Source: Prochilodus magdalenae | Taxonomy: Eukaryota > Chordata > Actinopteri > Characiformes > Prochilodontidae | Direction: 5' to 3' | DNA length: 64,000 nucleotides | Assembly (NCBI GenBank): GCA_024036415.1 | Contig: JAMWET010000017.1 | Span: 173,143-237,142 of the forward strand | Shown: positions 1-11,530 of the stretch, piece by piece | How positions within the stretch are numbered: the stretch's first letter is position 1 | How the letters are laid out: every line of letters begins with the position of its first letter | Notes under the pieces: generated by a model | Database searches by the model: none | What the model was told of the DNA's origin: nothing | What the model saw: the letters and a program-made list of their open reading frames with translations, nothing else | Position numbers and translations under genes: made by a program

Positions 1-1192
1 TTCTTTTTTCCATTTAACAACCAACCCAATATTTTCTGCTTTCTAATGTCCGTCCCATTCAGATGCATTATACAGCCAGATACGTAAGTATTTTTACAAT
101 GACACAATTTTACATTTGTACACAACCACAATAGACTTATGATGTGACATCTTCTGTTTTCACCTTCACTTGAATGCTTATTCTTTACAGTCAATAACTC
201 TCTGTAGCCATAAACATCACCACATGCTGAGTAACCTTTGGAATGTTTTGCCAGGCCTTTACTGCAGCTGACTTCAGTTGCCGCTTGTTTTTGGTTTTTG
301 ATGCCTTCAGTTTGGTTTTCAGTGAAAACTGGTTTGAAGTCACGTGACTCAGATCACAAGCCCTTTCCTGCTCCATGTGTTTCTTTTCCCATCACTCTGG
401 TACAAGTTAATCTTAGTTTGGTATGTCTAAAGAATATTATTTCAGAACCCTGCACTTTTTTAGATAAGGTCATGGGGTAAACCCTTCATATTTACATTTA
501 TATGATTTTTTTATTTATATAACTTCTAAAGTTTCTGGAATCTATCTAATAGGTTTGTTTTGTTTTTACAGCCTAATGATGGTCCCCTTAACTTGCATCT
601 ACATGCTTTTGGAACCCATTATGAGAGCTAACATAGCTATCAAATGTAAAATAAACGACTGGAACCAACATGGGCAGTGCAATATTTTTGTAAAACTCTT
701 AAATTAAAGGGAGAGGCCTGCATGTCAATCACATCCTGACTGCTTCATTTCAAATCAAACCTGGGGGTAAACAGAAGCAGAATTACTATTTAAAAACTGT
801 CACTGTCATTTGGTCACTGTCAAAATACTTATGGCCCTGGTTGGATATGTTGATTCCATGCTTATTTTAAGTTTCGAACTAGTTATACTTTCACCATACT
901 TGAAATGATTCATCAAAAAATATTTTTCCTCTTGCAAATCAGGACGATTTTAGTGAGAGCACATACATGGACGTCGGAGCTTATGAAAAACACATTTTTT
1001 TTTAAATCAGAAGATGCTGAATCCAGTGCACAGAACACAAGAGACAGTGTTGATTTGCTGGAGCATGTGGACTTTGCTCGACTTCCCTGCATGAGAGTGC
1101 AGGCAAGGGACTACAAGGCATAATGAGCAGTGTGGAGAAAGTCTTAGCATGAAAACTGCTCATGCCTGCCAATTCATGATCTCATTGCATAT

Positions 1193-1237
<45 letters not shown>

Positions 1238-2545
1238 GGATAAGTATATAGGTTCCCAACTTGCCAGTATTTGGTCCATTTTGCCCCTTGCTTAAAAGCA
1301 TGTCACCAGAGCACAATGTCAATAAATTTAAACATGAACATATGTATCTCCTTTATAGCATGTGTACACTGGTTGCCCTCATTCTCATTCAAAGCACTTC
1401 CTACCACCATGACGTAATAACAGGAGAAATGTCCAAAAGTCAGAGTCTACAGATTTTGTGACCCATTTTGGAAAATGACCCACTTTAGAAAGTTTTGAAT
1501 GAAATCCTGTGGCTAATCCTGTCTAAGTCAAACCAAATATGATCCACATCTGCAGATCAGACATCCAGGAGAACCAGGAAATTTAACTCATAATGTTGAT
1601 TGGAGCTGATAGCTAAACTGAGTAATAACTCTACAAATAGTAAATTAAAGAAACTGTATGAGAGAAAGGAAGAAATAACATGGCCACCGTTTTTTTTTTT
1701 CGACTGGCTTTTTAAAGGCACACTGTATCAATAGAGAGAGACAGAAAATAGCAGAAAAATACAAATGGGAGTAGTGAACAGATAACTGTTTGCACTTTAA
1801 GTTCTAATGCTGCCTCAATATGCAAATTATTCTGAATTTAGCATTGTTTTAAAGTAGTTTTTCCCATCACTCATTTTAAATGCATGAATTTTTTTCTAAA
1901 TAAAAGTTCATGTGCATGCTTGTCATCACAGGTATCATAGACATAACCTGGTGCTTTAATATGAGCACATCTATGTTATAATAAATAATATAATTATAAA
2001 ATAATATTCATCCCATGTGCAAGAACAAAACAAAAAGTGAAGTGAATTGCATTGGTGGATCAGAAAGAAAATAGAGAGCAACAGAGTACAAGCCAGGCCG
2101 AAAGAGGTGACCAGATAAGCATTCCAACCATGAACTGAGTGTATTGTGTGGAATTTCAGGACATGCATTAATACAAAAAAAATCTACACCTACACCCTGG
2201 AGTAAAACATTTTCTCTATTGTAACAGTGGTTGGAAGAGTGCTAGGACAGGTATAAGGCTGCAATGAGATATCTTGCTTCCTAGCAGTAACATTAGCTAT
2301 GCAAATAGCAATAGATATTCAGGTTCAAACTAGCCCATAAGAACTAGTTTGTAAACTACAAAATCTCGCTCTAGAAACTGTAAGATATACATAAAAATGT
2401 TTACAACACTTTAATTTTGGCTAGAGTATGCATATAACACATGAAAGCACAGACAATAATTAGAATGAAGTCATGCAAACTGAATGAAACTTGTACAATG
2501 TATATACTTTTTGCTATAATAATATTTGGCTGATAGTATCCTTAC
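1..2545 (-). other. thbs2 intron 4 (partial) and unassigned sequence
   Basis: This stretch follows the splice donor of thbs2 exon 4 on the minus strand, so it should be intron sequence. I searched it for the next thrombospondin exon (cysteine-containing linker and coiled coil) and did not see one. It contains a GT microsatellite at about 1195-1235. The rest is AT-rich and unassigned. Confidence 0.6.
1195..1235. repeat. (GT)n microsatellite
   Basis: About 20 uninterrupted GT dinucleotides, read directly. It lies in the presumed thbs2 intron. Confidence 0.97.
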
Positions 2546-2630
2546 CAGGTTTGTTGACCTTACAGCCCTTAATACTCAGAACCTCTTCCACTGATGTATC
2601 AAAGATGAAACGAACATTCTGCAGCAAACC
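2546..2630 (-). CDS. thbs2: thrombospondin-2, coding exon 4 (end of N-terminal domain)
   Basis: This exon starts after an acceptor (TTTTGTAG) and ends at a GTAAGG donor at 2545-2544. Its 85 nt are 28 codons plus one base, so it leaves phase 1. It enters in phase 0, which matches the end of exon 3. The translation starts GLLQNVRF and includes SVEEVLSIKGC. This continues the thrombospondin N-terminal domain exactly where exon 3 stops, as in vertebrate thrombospondin-2. The cysteine in KGC is the likely partner of the VGC cysteine in exon 3 (family knowledge). The phase match, the splice sites and the family match support the call. The next exon is outside the window or too diverged for me to see. 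Confidence 0.88.
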
Positions 2631-3083
2631 CTACAAAATGAGAAGTTGTTATTGCTCTGTTATTTATCTACAAAAATCTTTTTAGGCAGTTTTTTTCCAC
2701 ATTGCTGTCAGGGTATCCTGAAATAGTTGATAGCACAATTTGTACAAGAGTTTGACATCTTTTACGAAAGTAAAAGAGTGTGAACCACTGGCAGTCTGAC
2801 TAATTGTTAGGTAAGTGTGCTGGCAAAGTGAGAGTTAGACTCAACACAAAATGGGCCAGCTTGTCCAAATGTAACAAAATCATTCACCAAAATTATTAAG
2901 GCGTTTTTATTTTTCATGATGGCTGAAGATTTTAAAATCTTACTTAGCTGAACAATAATGGCTTAACTTTCTTAAACCATGTACATAATATTAACTAAAA
3001 GTAATTTTAGCTCAAAGATTATGGAGCTATTAAAGGACACACACTATCTGAATACAGGATTAATAAAGACAGGTGTATCTTAC

Positions 3084-3637
3084 CCTGAAATGATTCTCTC
3101 TGATTGTTCCCTTGGCCACATACATCTTGGCCCCTTCTGCCCGCAAATGCTCATAGAAAGGCTCGTCCAAGATGAAGCTGTCTATGAGGCTGCACCCCAC
3201 ATAGAGGTTTGCATTCTCCCCATGAACGTGCAGTGTGATGTTCTTCCACTGTGAGTCTGATAGATCCACATCCTCAAAAGACACCACGTTCTGAGAGCCT
3301 TCCACCCAGTAAACCAGGTCCAGAGTGTTGGTACGTCCATTGGACACAATCTCAAACTGGCGGCGACCATCAGGACCCTCCAAGCCTATCAGGGTGCCAC
3401 GGGAACCCCGATCCTGACGTATGGAGGCCACAAACACAAAGCCCTCATTGTTCTGAATCTGCTTTACAAGCTGCTGGAGGACTGATGCACTGACTGGTGG
3501 AATATGGTCAAAACGAATAAAGCGATACGCCGGTGTATCCCAGTCATGACCCTTGAAGACTTTGGCACCAATCGTCTTTCTGGTGATGTGGCTAATCTCG
3601 AACAGGTCAAAACGGGACTCGTCCTCCACCTGGCCTT
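3084..3637 (-). CDS. thbs2: thrombospondin-2, coding exon 3 (laminin-G-like N-terminal domain)
   Basis: Thrombospondin-2 is a secreted trimeric matricellular glycoprotein that regulates cell-matrix contacts and angiogenesis. This exon encodes most of its N-terminal heparin-binding domain (TSPN, laminin-G-like fold). Readable stretches include FDLFEISHITRKTIGAKVF, RGTLIGLEGPDGRRQFEIVS, DSQWKNITLHV and SFILDEPFYEHL. These fit thrombospondin-2 better than thrombospondin-1. The acceptor is at 3639-3638, after a pyrimidine-rich tract; the donor GTAAGA begins at 3083. The exon is 554 nt: two bases complete a codon begun in exon 2, then come 184 codons. The open frame runs upstream past the acceptor, but that part is intron. 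Teleosts have thbs2a and thbs2b; I cannot tell which this is. Confidence 0.93.
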
Positions 3638-4514
3638 CTTTGAATGGAGAAAACCAAAAAGTTGACCTTTTGCTCATGCCTTTGGGTACAAGTACTATAT
3701 ATTATCTTGATTTTCTTGGCAATGTAGTGAATGTGTTGGTTGCTTGCCATTTACGGAATGAGTGGAAGGTGACCAATAGAACGTGCGTAAACAGTTAGCA
3801 ATAGCATGTGTATATATACAAGTAACCCCAGAGCATAATTTTGGGTTGAACAAAAGGAACATCAGGTTTGGGAAGTCATTAAACAGAAATGGCAAAAGGT
3901 ATTAACAGTTTTTGGACATATAGAAAAATATGTAGCAATCCAAGCTCGGAAAAAAAATCCACACTAAGCATAGTTTTATAGTTTTAAAAACAATTAGACT
4001 CAGCTTTCTTCTAAAGTAATAGACTAGGGTATATTAACACATATTCAGCTGTAGTCACTTTCTGCTAGGCTTGTTAGTGATTCTTTAATGACACTCTGTG
4101 CAAGTTTTTTAGAACTATGGGAGGGGCAGCCAACCCACTTAATATTTCTTGTGCCAGCAATACTCATGTATTAATTTACTGTAGCATTTAGTATATCTGC
4201 AAACCAAATAATTATTATCAAAATTAAATACTTTTTACATGGCTATTGTATAACAAATAGGTTGCAACATCTACCCCAGTTCCCTATTAAAATTATATAG
4301 TATACTATAGTAGTCTTATGCACTTTTGCTCATTAACTTACCATAAATAATACATAACCACCACAAACATTTTATTATAAATCTTAAACTTACAAACCAG
4401 AAACTGAATGTATGTATAGTGGATTATACACAACAAGCAAACTGCACATCTTTATAAATAGAATGCAAATTTTAACTTTTCTAATGATAGTAATAATTCA
4501 TTTTTAGTAATTAC

Positions 4515-4586
4515 CTTGAGGTAATGCTGTGATGCATAGTAACAGCATGGGCAGCAGAAAAGGAATTCTCCTGAGTATCATATTTC
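4515..4586 (-). CDS. thbs2: thrombospondin-2, exon 2 with start codon and signal peptide
   Basis: The start ATG is at 4581-4579. The exon encodes 22 residues plus one base: MILRRIPF, then a leucine-rich hydrophobic core (LLPMLLLCITALPQ). This is a typical cleavable signal peptide for a secreted matrix protein. The donor GTAATT begins at 4514. The exon leaves phase 1, which the acceptor of exon 3 requires. The upstream acceptor (TTTTAAAG) puts the exon start at 4586, five bases before the ATG. Intron 2 is about 877 bp. The start is chosen because it is the only ATG followed by a signal sequence and a donor in the right phase. Confidence 0.88.
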
Positions 4587-4924
4587 CTTTAAAACACACA
4601 TAAACAAAAGCAAACCTAATGATTATTGCCTATCATTAGATTTACCATCACAGACCACCAGTGTAATGAACACTAAAGGAAAATAGCATATTGATTGGTT
4701 CTGCATTACAGTCATTGTTAAACATGCAGACATTTTTCAGATAATACTTCAAATAACGAATTTAAAAGATCATTAGGTTTGCAATAAATCACAGCGTAAA
4801 GCTTAAAGATTAAATTATAACAAAAACAGCATATGGATATGAAAGACACCCAGTTTGGCACGAAAAACGTTTCTTAAGAAAACTACATGACTACATGCTA
4901 GAGGGAAAGTACAGCTCCGTTTAC

Positions 4925-5097
4925 CTGTTAAATATGTAATCCCACTGTCAAGGCAAAATGATTCTTTGAGAAGCAAAATGAAAAACATACACAGATGTGC
5001 TACAAATAAATATTCATAAAAAAAAAAAGAAAAGCAGATCACTTCGTAAACTCTATAACCTCTACGCAGTCTAGTAGATCCACACAAGCTCACTCCA
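4925..5097 (-). other. thbs2: probable thbs2 exon 1 (5' UTR)
   Basis: Inferred noncoding first exon. A TATA box lies about 30 bp upstream of the assumed start near 5097, and the sequence AACAG followed by GTAAAC gives a candidate donor at 4924. The intron to exon 2 would be about 338 bp. Both ends are inferred from signals only; transcript data would fix them. Confidence 0.5.
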
Positions 5098-5485
5098 AGG
5101 GTCTGGGAGCTTTTGGTTCCTCGTCTTATATATACTTGGAAAAAAGCGCCTGTCAGACGATCTGGATTTGAGATATGTGGCTTTGCTCGCGGGGTTTACT
5201 TACATAATTCCGTTCCGATGGCGTAAAAAAACGACATCCCTACCTGTCTGCTGTGGCTCGTAGCCATCATTCCCCTATCATCCCACTCCTCTCGCCCATC
5301 GAATTCCGACATGGCCCGCCCTTTGGCGAGGGCTGCTCGTGGGGATGTACTACTGGCCAATCCAAGCGACCAGCGAGCAGACGGATTAGCCAATCACAGT
5401 GCAGCAGGCGGGGCTTAGCGGAGACGGTGCAAGAAGGAAAAATAACGCCCCCACCTAACTCCCCCACTTTTATCTGCCCAATCCC
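5085..5485 (-). promoter_or_regulatory. thbs2 promoter region
   Basis: The stretch is more GC-rich than its surroundings. On the minus strand it has a TATA box (TATATATAAG, 5134-5125), three CCAAT boxes in ATTGG orientation (at 5361-5357, 5394-5390 and 5482-5478), a GGGCGGG GC-box (5321-5315) and a GGGGGCG element further up. The order fits transcription toward lower coordinates into thbs2. The sites are read directly; their activity is inferred. Confidence 0.6.
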
Positions 5486-6149
5486 AAGCCAAAACTCTAA
5501 AGACGGAATTCAGTTTGCATGAGGAACTCCCAGATGACCTTCTTCCATATGGTAGATGCATTTTGTAAAAAACAAACTTTTTTTTAATTATTTCTGCATA
5601 AAGGGTCTGGCTTGCTGTAAAATGGCATATGGTAAAAAAAAAGACTTACTGACTGAGAGATATATAGCTCAAATATAGTCATTTTATTTATTATTCCAAA
5701 TAACCAATGTAATTTTACATATAGTTTCATATTTAAATAGCAGTACGTTGGTTTCTTTCAGTATTGCTTTGTATTATTTTGTATTTATATTATTACAGTG
5801 GTCCCACATGAGAAACAAGGCTGTTTCTAATCCAAGAAATAAAGGACTTCTTTTACTTCTAAAGACTGATTGGGCAGAAGAAACACAGGTTGCAGTCGCA
5901 CAGACATGAACATTCACACCTCGGTCCCACTTAGTATTTCTGACTTGCCAGACATCATTTCTTATACTATAGGAGGAAATGGGAGCACCTGGTACCTGTG
6001 CAGAGAGTTTATTGTTTATGACAAAGATCAGTCTATGTGTGCAGTCTATTTCACCAAAGCAGATGTGTGTTTTGATGCTGCTGACATTCAAATGACTCTC
6101 TGTCCTGTTTCCTTACACTCCTGGTTCTTAAAGGAGTGTCTATATCTAT

Positions 6150-6221
<72 letters not shown>

Positions 6222-7454
6222 AAATGTGCACAGAGTTAGGCTGACAAGACTTGGAATTGCGAACATCAGAACTTATGGTTGCTACTGTCAAAAGTAGATT
6301 TTTTAAAGTAGATTTTTTGATTTCCTTATTCTTTGATGTATACATGTCTGCATGCTTTCAGGAGTGATAGACATGTATGCACATTTAACCGACAAAGAGA
6401 AGGTCACCATTTGCGTGTTTAAGATCCTGGCTTTGCGTCATGTGTAATGCTGGCAAGCTGCATCATCTTGCTTGGAAAGAATTTGTTTTTCTACAGACTT
6501 CGGCTTCCCTCTGCGGTGTCAGACTAGAACGGCCTGTATATTTCAGAACTGGAATAAGACATTCCAAAAGATTTGCTTTGGGGTGCTTTGCAGGTACGAA
6601 CTTTTCCAACACTGACATGTCATATGATTTAGTTCTGTTTCAAAGAATAAATTTGCTGCATGTCCATGTAAGGTCAGCAACACAATACTGACTTTCTTAC
6701 TCACAATACTTAGACGTATCTAGGCCATAGATATCTTGTCTCCTCATCAACTTAAAAAAGTCACTACTTAAATTTCAGCCATAAAGCTTCATTTTAACAC
6801 ACAGCTTTTGGACTGACAGAGAGGTATGACTGAAAGAAGGAGAAATATGACACATTGTAGTCCTGGCAGTGTAAAATTCTATGTTAAATAACTTAAATTT
6901 CGAAAATTATTTCCAAACATGTTATAATGCAGTCAGTAAGAACAAGAGTGTGCTGTTATTTAATGTAGAGAAGGTATGTCATAAATCTCTCGGATACGGA
7001 TTTTAGAATCCATATCCCTGTTTAGTGATAGGATACTTTCTTTGGTCAACTAAAAGAAAAGCTTGATATGCCACAGAGACAATAAAAAGGAAACTGGATT
7101 CAATAAAATAGTATGTGTGTGTAACCACATATTGCTCATTACAGTTGCTTTGCCAGTACCTCAGTCATTTGAACGACAAATCTGGTCAGACAAATTTTTA
7201 TTGTAGATTGCTTTTTTAGTTTTGTTACTATATTACTCCAAAATGACTTGTTACTGTTTTGCACCAGTCCTCCGAGAACCGCCCGCCCCTCCCCGCCCCA
7301 AAATCTCTAGTTCCTCCAAAGACAGAGTTAATTAGTACATTGCATATCAGTACTACAGTGCTAAAACTGCGATATAAGAATTCCTAACAGTCTACATTAA
7401 AACTATATTAAGAGCATGTTTACTATTGTGTTTACATGACCTCTAAGTTAACCT
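5486..7454. other. intergenic sequence, no gene recognised
   Basis: AT-rich sequence upstream of thbs2. The only clear structure is the TATC microsatellite near 6150. Short open frames here have no recognisable domain, and one is just the microsatellite translated. Confidence 0.6.
6150..6221. repeat. (TATC)n microsatellite
   Basis: About 18 tandem copies of TATC, nearly perfect, read directly. Confidence 0.97.
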
Positions 7455-7543
7455 ATTACATGTTTGACACGGCGAACACAATGCCCATTATGTCCATAAA
7501 CAATCTGAAACGTTGGCTCGTTAGACCACACCACACATTTCTA
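7455..7543 (-). pseudogene. Tc1-like transposase remnant
   Basis: The minus strand reads VVWSNEPTFQIVYGHNGH. This resembles the block around the first catalytic aspartate of Tc1-like transposases (normally W-S-D-E-S), here with the aspartate changed to asparagine. Stop codons and frame changes surround it, and no terminal repeats were seen. It is an old fragment and its family cannot be assigned. Confidence 0.5.
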
Positions 7544-10500
7544 GAAGCGTTTCTAGAAACTGTTGACACGTGACATGGACAGTCTTAATTTACATTTGTG
7601 GACGCAGCAACAAACAGTGTTTACTGCAGTATTTACAGGAGGGTTGCTGTTTACAAACTAAGACTAAAACACACCAAACCTTGATCTATGAGCAGAAACA
7701 TTAGAAACATTAACAACATGTGTTCCACTAAGTTGCCTCTTAATTTTTAAACATATTCAGCAATGGGATATGAAAACAGAGGTCAAATGCTCTCCATGCC
7801 CATCACGATCACTGGATCAACATTATTACTTAAAAGAATCTTCACTTAACTGTAAATGCATTTTAATTAAATATTGTCTGCTGAGGTTCATTAATATGTG
7901 CAATTATCCCCTGCTGATATTATTTCATCTTCAAAACGCGGAGGAAGAACCATACATTCATGTTATAAAAACTAAATCACAAAACTGGCATAAACCCACT
8001 TTCCAAATAAGCTTGAAAGCAGAACGTTCCATTGTCATGTTTACAATGTGGCAAGGAAATATTCCTTAGATGGTGCGTGAAGTCTTTGGAGTCTCAGACA
8101 ATAAAAAGTCTTCAAAGTGTAATCTTTTATTTAATCAAGGCCAGGTATAATTGCAGATTGTTAATGCTTGGAACATCAGCACACAAACAGATGACATAAT
8201 TTTAGTGAGTACAATAATTCTCATCTCTATCTAAGAACTACATCAGATGTTTTATTATATTTATTTTATTCAATTCTATTCATCTAAAACATGCTGCTAA
8301 ATGCACCTACAAAGAACGTGACAGATATATTTCATACTTCAGTTCCTTCATTCCAATTTCTTTCTGTCCTATTCAAATAAAAGGTTGAAAAAAGAATGGT
8401 CATAAGTATTCATCCCTGTTGAGCACATCGTTTATTGTGAGCAAAACTCACAACAATCAATAAACAAATTTTCATGCATCTGTAATATAATGAAGTGTTC
8501 TTCAGTTAGCAATGGCTTCTAGATGCTCTTGTGACTAGCTGTAGTGTTTTTTCCACAGCCTTTGGCCAGATATATTTATACCAATATAATTTTTTAAAAC
8601 AATCTTTACTTTTCACATTTTTATTTAATCATTAACACATTGTCTTTTCAAATTTAAAACCAACAATTGAAATATAGTTCCTTTTAGTTTTCACTTTTCT
8701 ATCCAAAATCAGAATAACACTTCCTTTAAAAAAGCACTGGCAAAAGAAAAGAACAATTTGTGCAGAACCACATGCTTCTTGCCATAAACTGGCAGATGAG
8801 CTGAACACTGAAGTTTGCTTTGTAAAATGATGCTGCTACATTTTATATGACTTTTTATTGTCAATCTGGTATCCTGGTGACATCTTCCCAAGTGAAACAC
8901 AGTACTTGGCAGGGTCACTGAATTCGCTAAGTCTTTTTGCTTGATTACAAGTGGATTCAGTTTTTTTTTCGATTACTTCTCATGGTGTCCATGAATTTTT
9001 TTTTGCATTGCATTGCATGTTCTGCCTGTGTCTCCAGGTGCTCCAGTTTTCATACACAGTCAAAAGAAATGCAGAATATATAATGAATATGAATATTGTG
9101 GCAGGGGTCAGGTGGAGTCGCTACCATTCCTGCTGGAAGTGAGCACGATCAGAAGGCAGGACGCGGTGCCCTTATAAACTGGCCATCTCTCCAGTGTCGC
9201 AGAGCAAAGATACGTGGCTGAGAGTCCATGACAGAGAAAGAAAGAGAGTGAGAGACAGAGAGAGACAGGTTGCCATATGTTGATAAAGCCACCAGATGCT
9301 TGGTGCACAGTTGAACACACAACTTTTAGGGCATGTTGCATGCTGGGACTGGAGTGGCTGCAGAGCACAGAGCTGGACTGTTGTATACCCTAGTCTTAAT
9401 AACTGCCTCAGCCCTAGTGTCAATTACAGCCTGCATTGAGCTACAAAAGCAATCGCCTCTCCACCATTCACTGTGAACCCAACAGCACCACTGACCACTG
9501 ATGGACAGTTCCAGGAGTTCTTTGCCTTTAAGGAGAAGTTGCTGCACCCAAATCACCTAGTGCAGCTAAACATCGGCACATTACATACTACACTTACATA
9601 CAGCAGTAACCACAATGCTGTAAAAATGCATCATAGAGCTGTCAGAGAGCCTCTATGTGTGACCGGTAGCCAAGGTCCTAAAGAAGGATAGTGAATGGTA
9701 CCTCTGTGTAACCCAACTGAGCAGAAACAATTCTCTTATGATGCCCCTTTATACCAGTTACTACATGAAGGGCAAAACTTCTTCTGATCAGAGAACGGTC
9801 AGTCATTTTTTTACAGAAAGCACTGCAGAGAGGAGGTGGGTGACACTCATACCCTTGAGCTATTACACGCTTCAAGTACAACCAGTGTGGCTGGCATTTA
9901 TTCTTCACGCTCTGAGGCTAGTCATTACAGAGTTACAAAAACTCATCATTAACTTCTATAGAATTCTACCTGGGACGGTTCCACACACAACACATGGAAC
10001 TCTTTTTGTATGGACTGTCATGGACACCTTGGACAACCAAATGGCCAAAGGCCCATGCTTTGCCAGCCCAGAAGGCTGAGACAGTCATTTATGTTTTTGG
10101 TTCATGGGTTAGTCAGTAAGGCTGGGGTGTTCATAGTGAACAAGGGCATAACTCTAAATTCAGAGTGGTTCTCTGTCCTGTGTTTATAGATGGGAATCAA
10201 ACATCCACAAACCAGCATGACTGCTTTCAGCTACAGTGCACCAGTGAGCTGGAATTAATCACAGGAAACTCAAACTTTTTAGTCTCTAACCATCTCCACT
10301 CAGCTGGTAATTGTTTTATGTTTGTTTTTGTGCAAGGACCCATAGATGCAGCACGCACACATGATAGGAAGCAGCTGCATGTGACAAAAAAAGGAACTAC
10401 AGCCTGCACAACTATAGATGCCAATTTCCAGTAGGGGAGCTTGTATAAGATTACAGCCTGAAGAACGAAGAAGGGCAGATTCTCTAAATGGGATATCCGC

Positions 10501-10848
10501 TTTGTGGGGTTGGATCCAGGAGAGGTTTGGGGAAATTGTGTATAAAATGCAGATGCCCAGATCCCACTAAACACATTTCCTATGGGTGCAAAGTGCCACT
10601 CCACCATGATAGGCTAGTTCCTTGTAGGGGCTGCTCAAGACTGCAGGGGAACAGTACAGAGTTCAATCCCCTACAGGTTATGTGTTCATCAGCATTGATC
10701 AAGTTGGCTTGAAAAGCCTTCTCGACGGAGCACCACAACATTTTACATTATCGTAGTTCCTATACCTGAATAGTGTGCTTGTGTTTTCGAAGCAAACTGA
10801 TGTACAGTTTTCCAAGGGTGGCCATTTAAAGATGGATTTTTTTCCTCC
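7544..10848. other. intergenic sequence with unassigned short ORFs
   Basis: No gene recognised. There is a GA-rich tract at about 9231-9270. Between about 9,390 and 10,700 the base composition is less AT-rich and carries overlapping open frames, the longest 113 codons (9738-10079, plus). I cannot match these to a family. They may be a decayed mobile element. Confidence 0.5.
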
Positions 10849-11528
10849 ATAGCAACTGCATAGCAACAACCTAGCAACAACCTGGAATGTAATAGCAATG
10901 CCTAACACTACCTTAGCCACCACATGGGCTAACATAGCAAACGTCCAGCAACACCATAGCAACCACCTGGGATACCATAGTAGCCTTATAGCAACCACCT
11001 GGAACACCATAGCAATCACCTAACAACACCATAGCAACCACCTGGGGTACCACAGCAACCATCTCGCAACATCATAGCAACAACCATGGATGCCACAGCA
11101 AATGTCCAGAAACACCATAGTAACCACCTGGAATACCACTACAACGTAGTAACACCGTAGCAACCAAAAGTGATATCATAGCAACTGCCTTGCAACACCA
11201 TAGCAACCGCCTAGCAACATCATAGCAACCACTTTGCAACACTGTAGCAGCGGCCTAGCAACATTACTGCAATCACATGGGATACCAAACAACCGTCAAG
11301 CAACACCATAGCAACCACATGGTACACCATAGCAACCACCTTGCAACACTATAGCAACTGCCTAGCAACATTATAGCAACCACCTGGGATACCAAACAAC
11401 CGCCAAGCAACACCATATCAACCACCGGGAATACCATTGCCACCACCTAGGACCAACATAGCAACCATTTGGGCAACAACCTGAAATACCAAAGCAATCT
11501 CTAACAACACCTTAGCAACCACCTAAGA
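10849..11528. repeat. minisatellite of CATAGCAACCACC-type units
   Basis: Degenerate short tandem units of the form CATAGCAACCACCTAGCAAC with many variants, running for about 680 bp. The array is interrupted by a Tc1 element and resumes after it. Confidence 0.9.
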
Positions 11529-11530
11529 TA

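Noticed and set aside
191..376. Minus-strand 61-codon frame with LKSAAVKAWQNIPKV, like a Tc1 C-terminus
   Set aside because: The resemblance is a few residues only, with no catalytic block or terminal repeat nearby.
5253..5522. Open frames through the GC-rich thbs2 promoter
   Set aside because: GC-rich DNA has few stops; the frames show no domain and overlap promoter signals.
5870..6223. 117-codon plus-strand ORF
   Set aside because: Its last third is the TATC microsatellite translated; the rest has no known motif.
7260..7310. C-rich CCCGCCCCTCCCCGCCCC stretch as a promoter
   Set aside because: No gene or other promoter element is found next to it.
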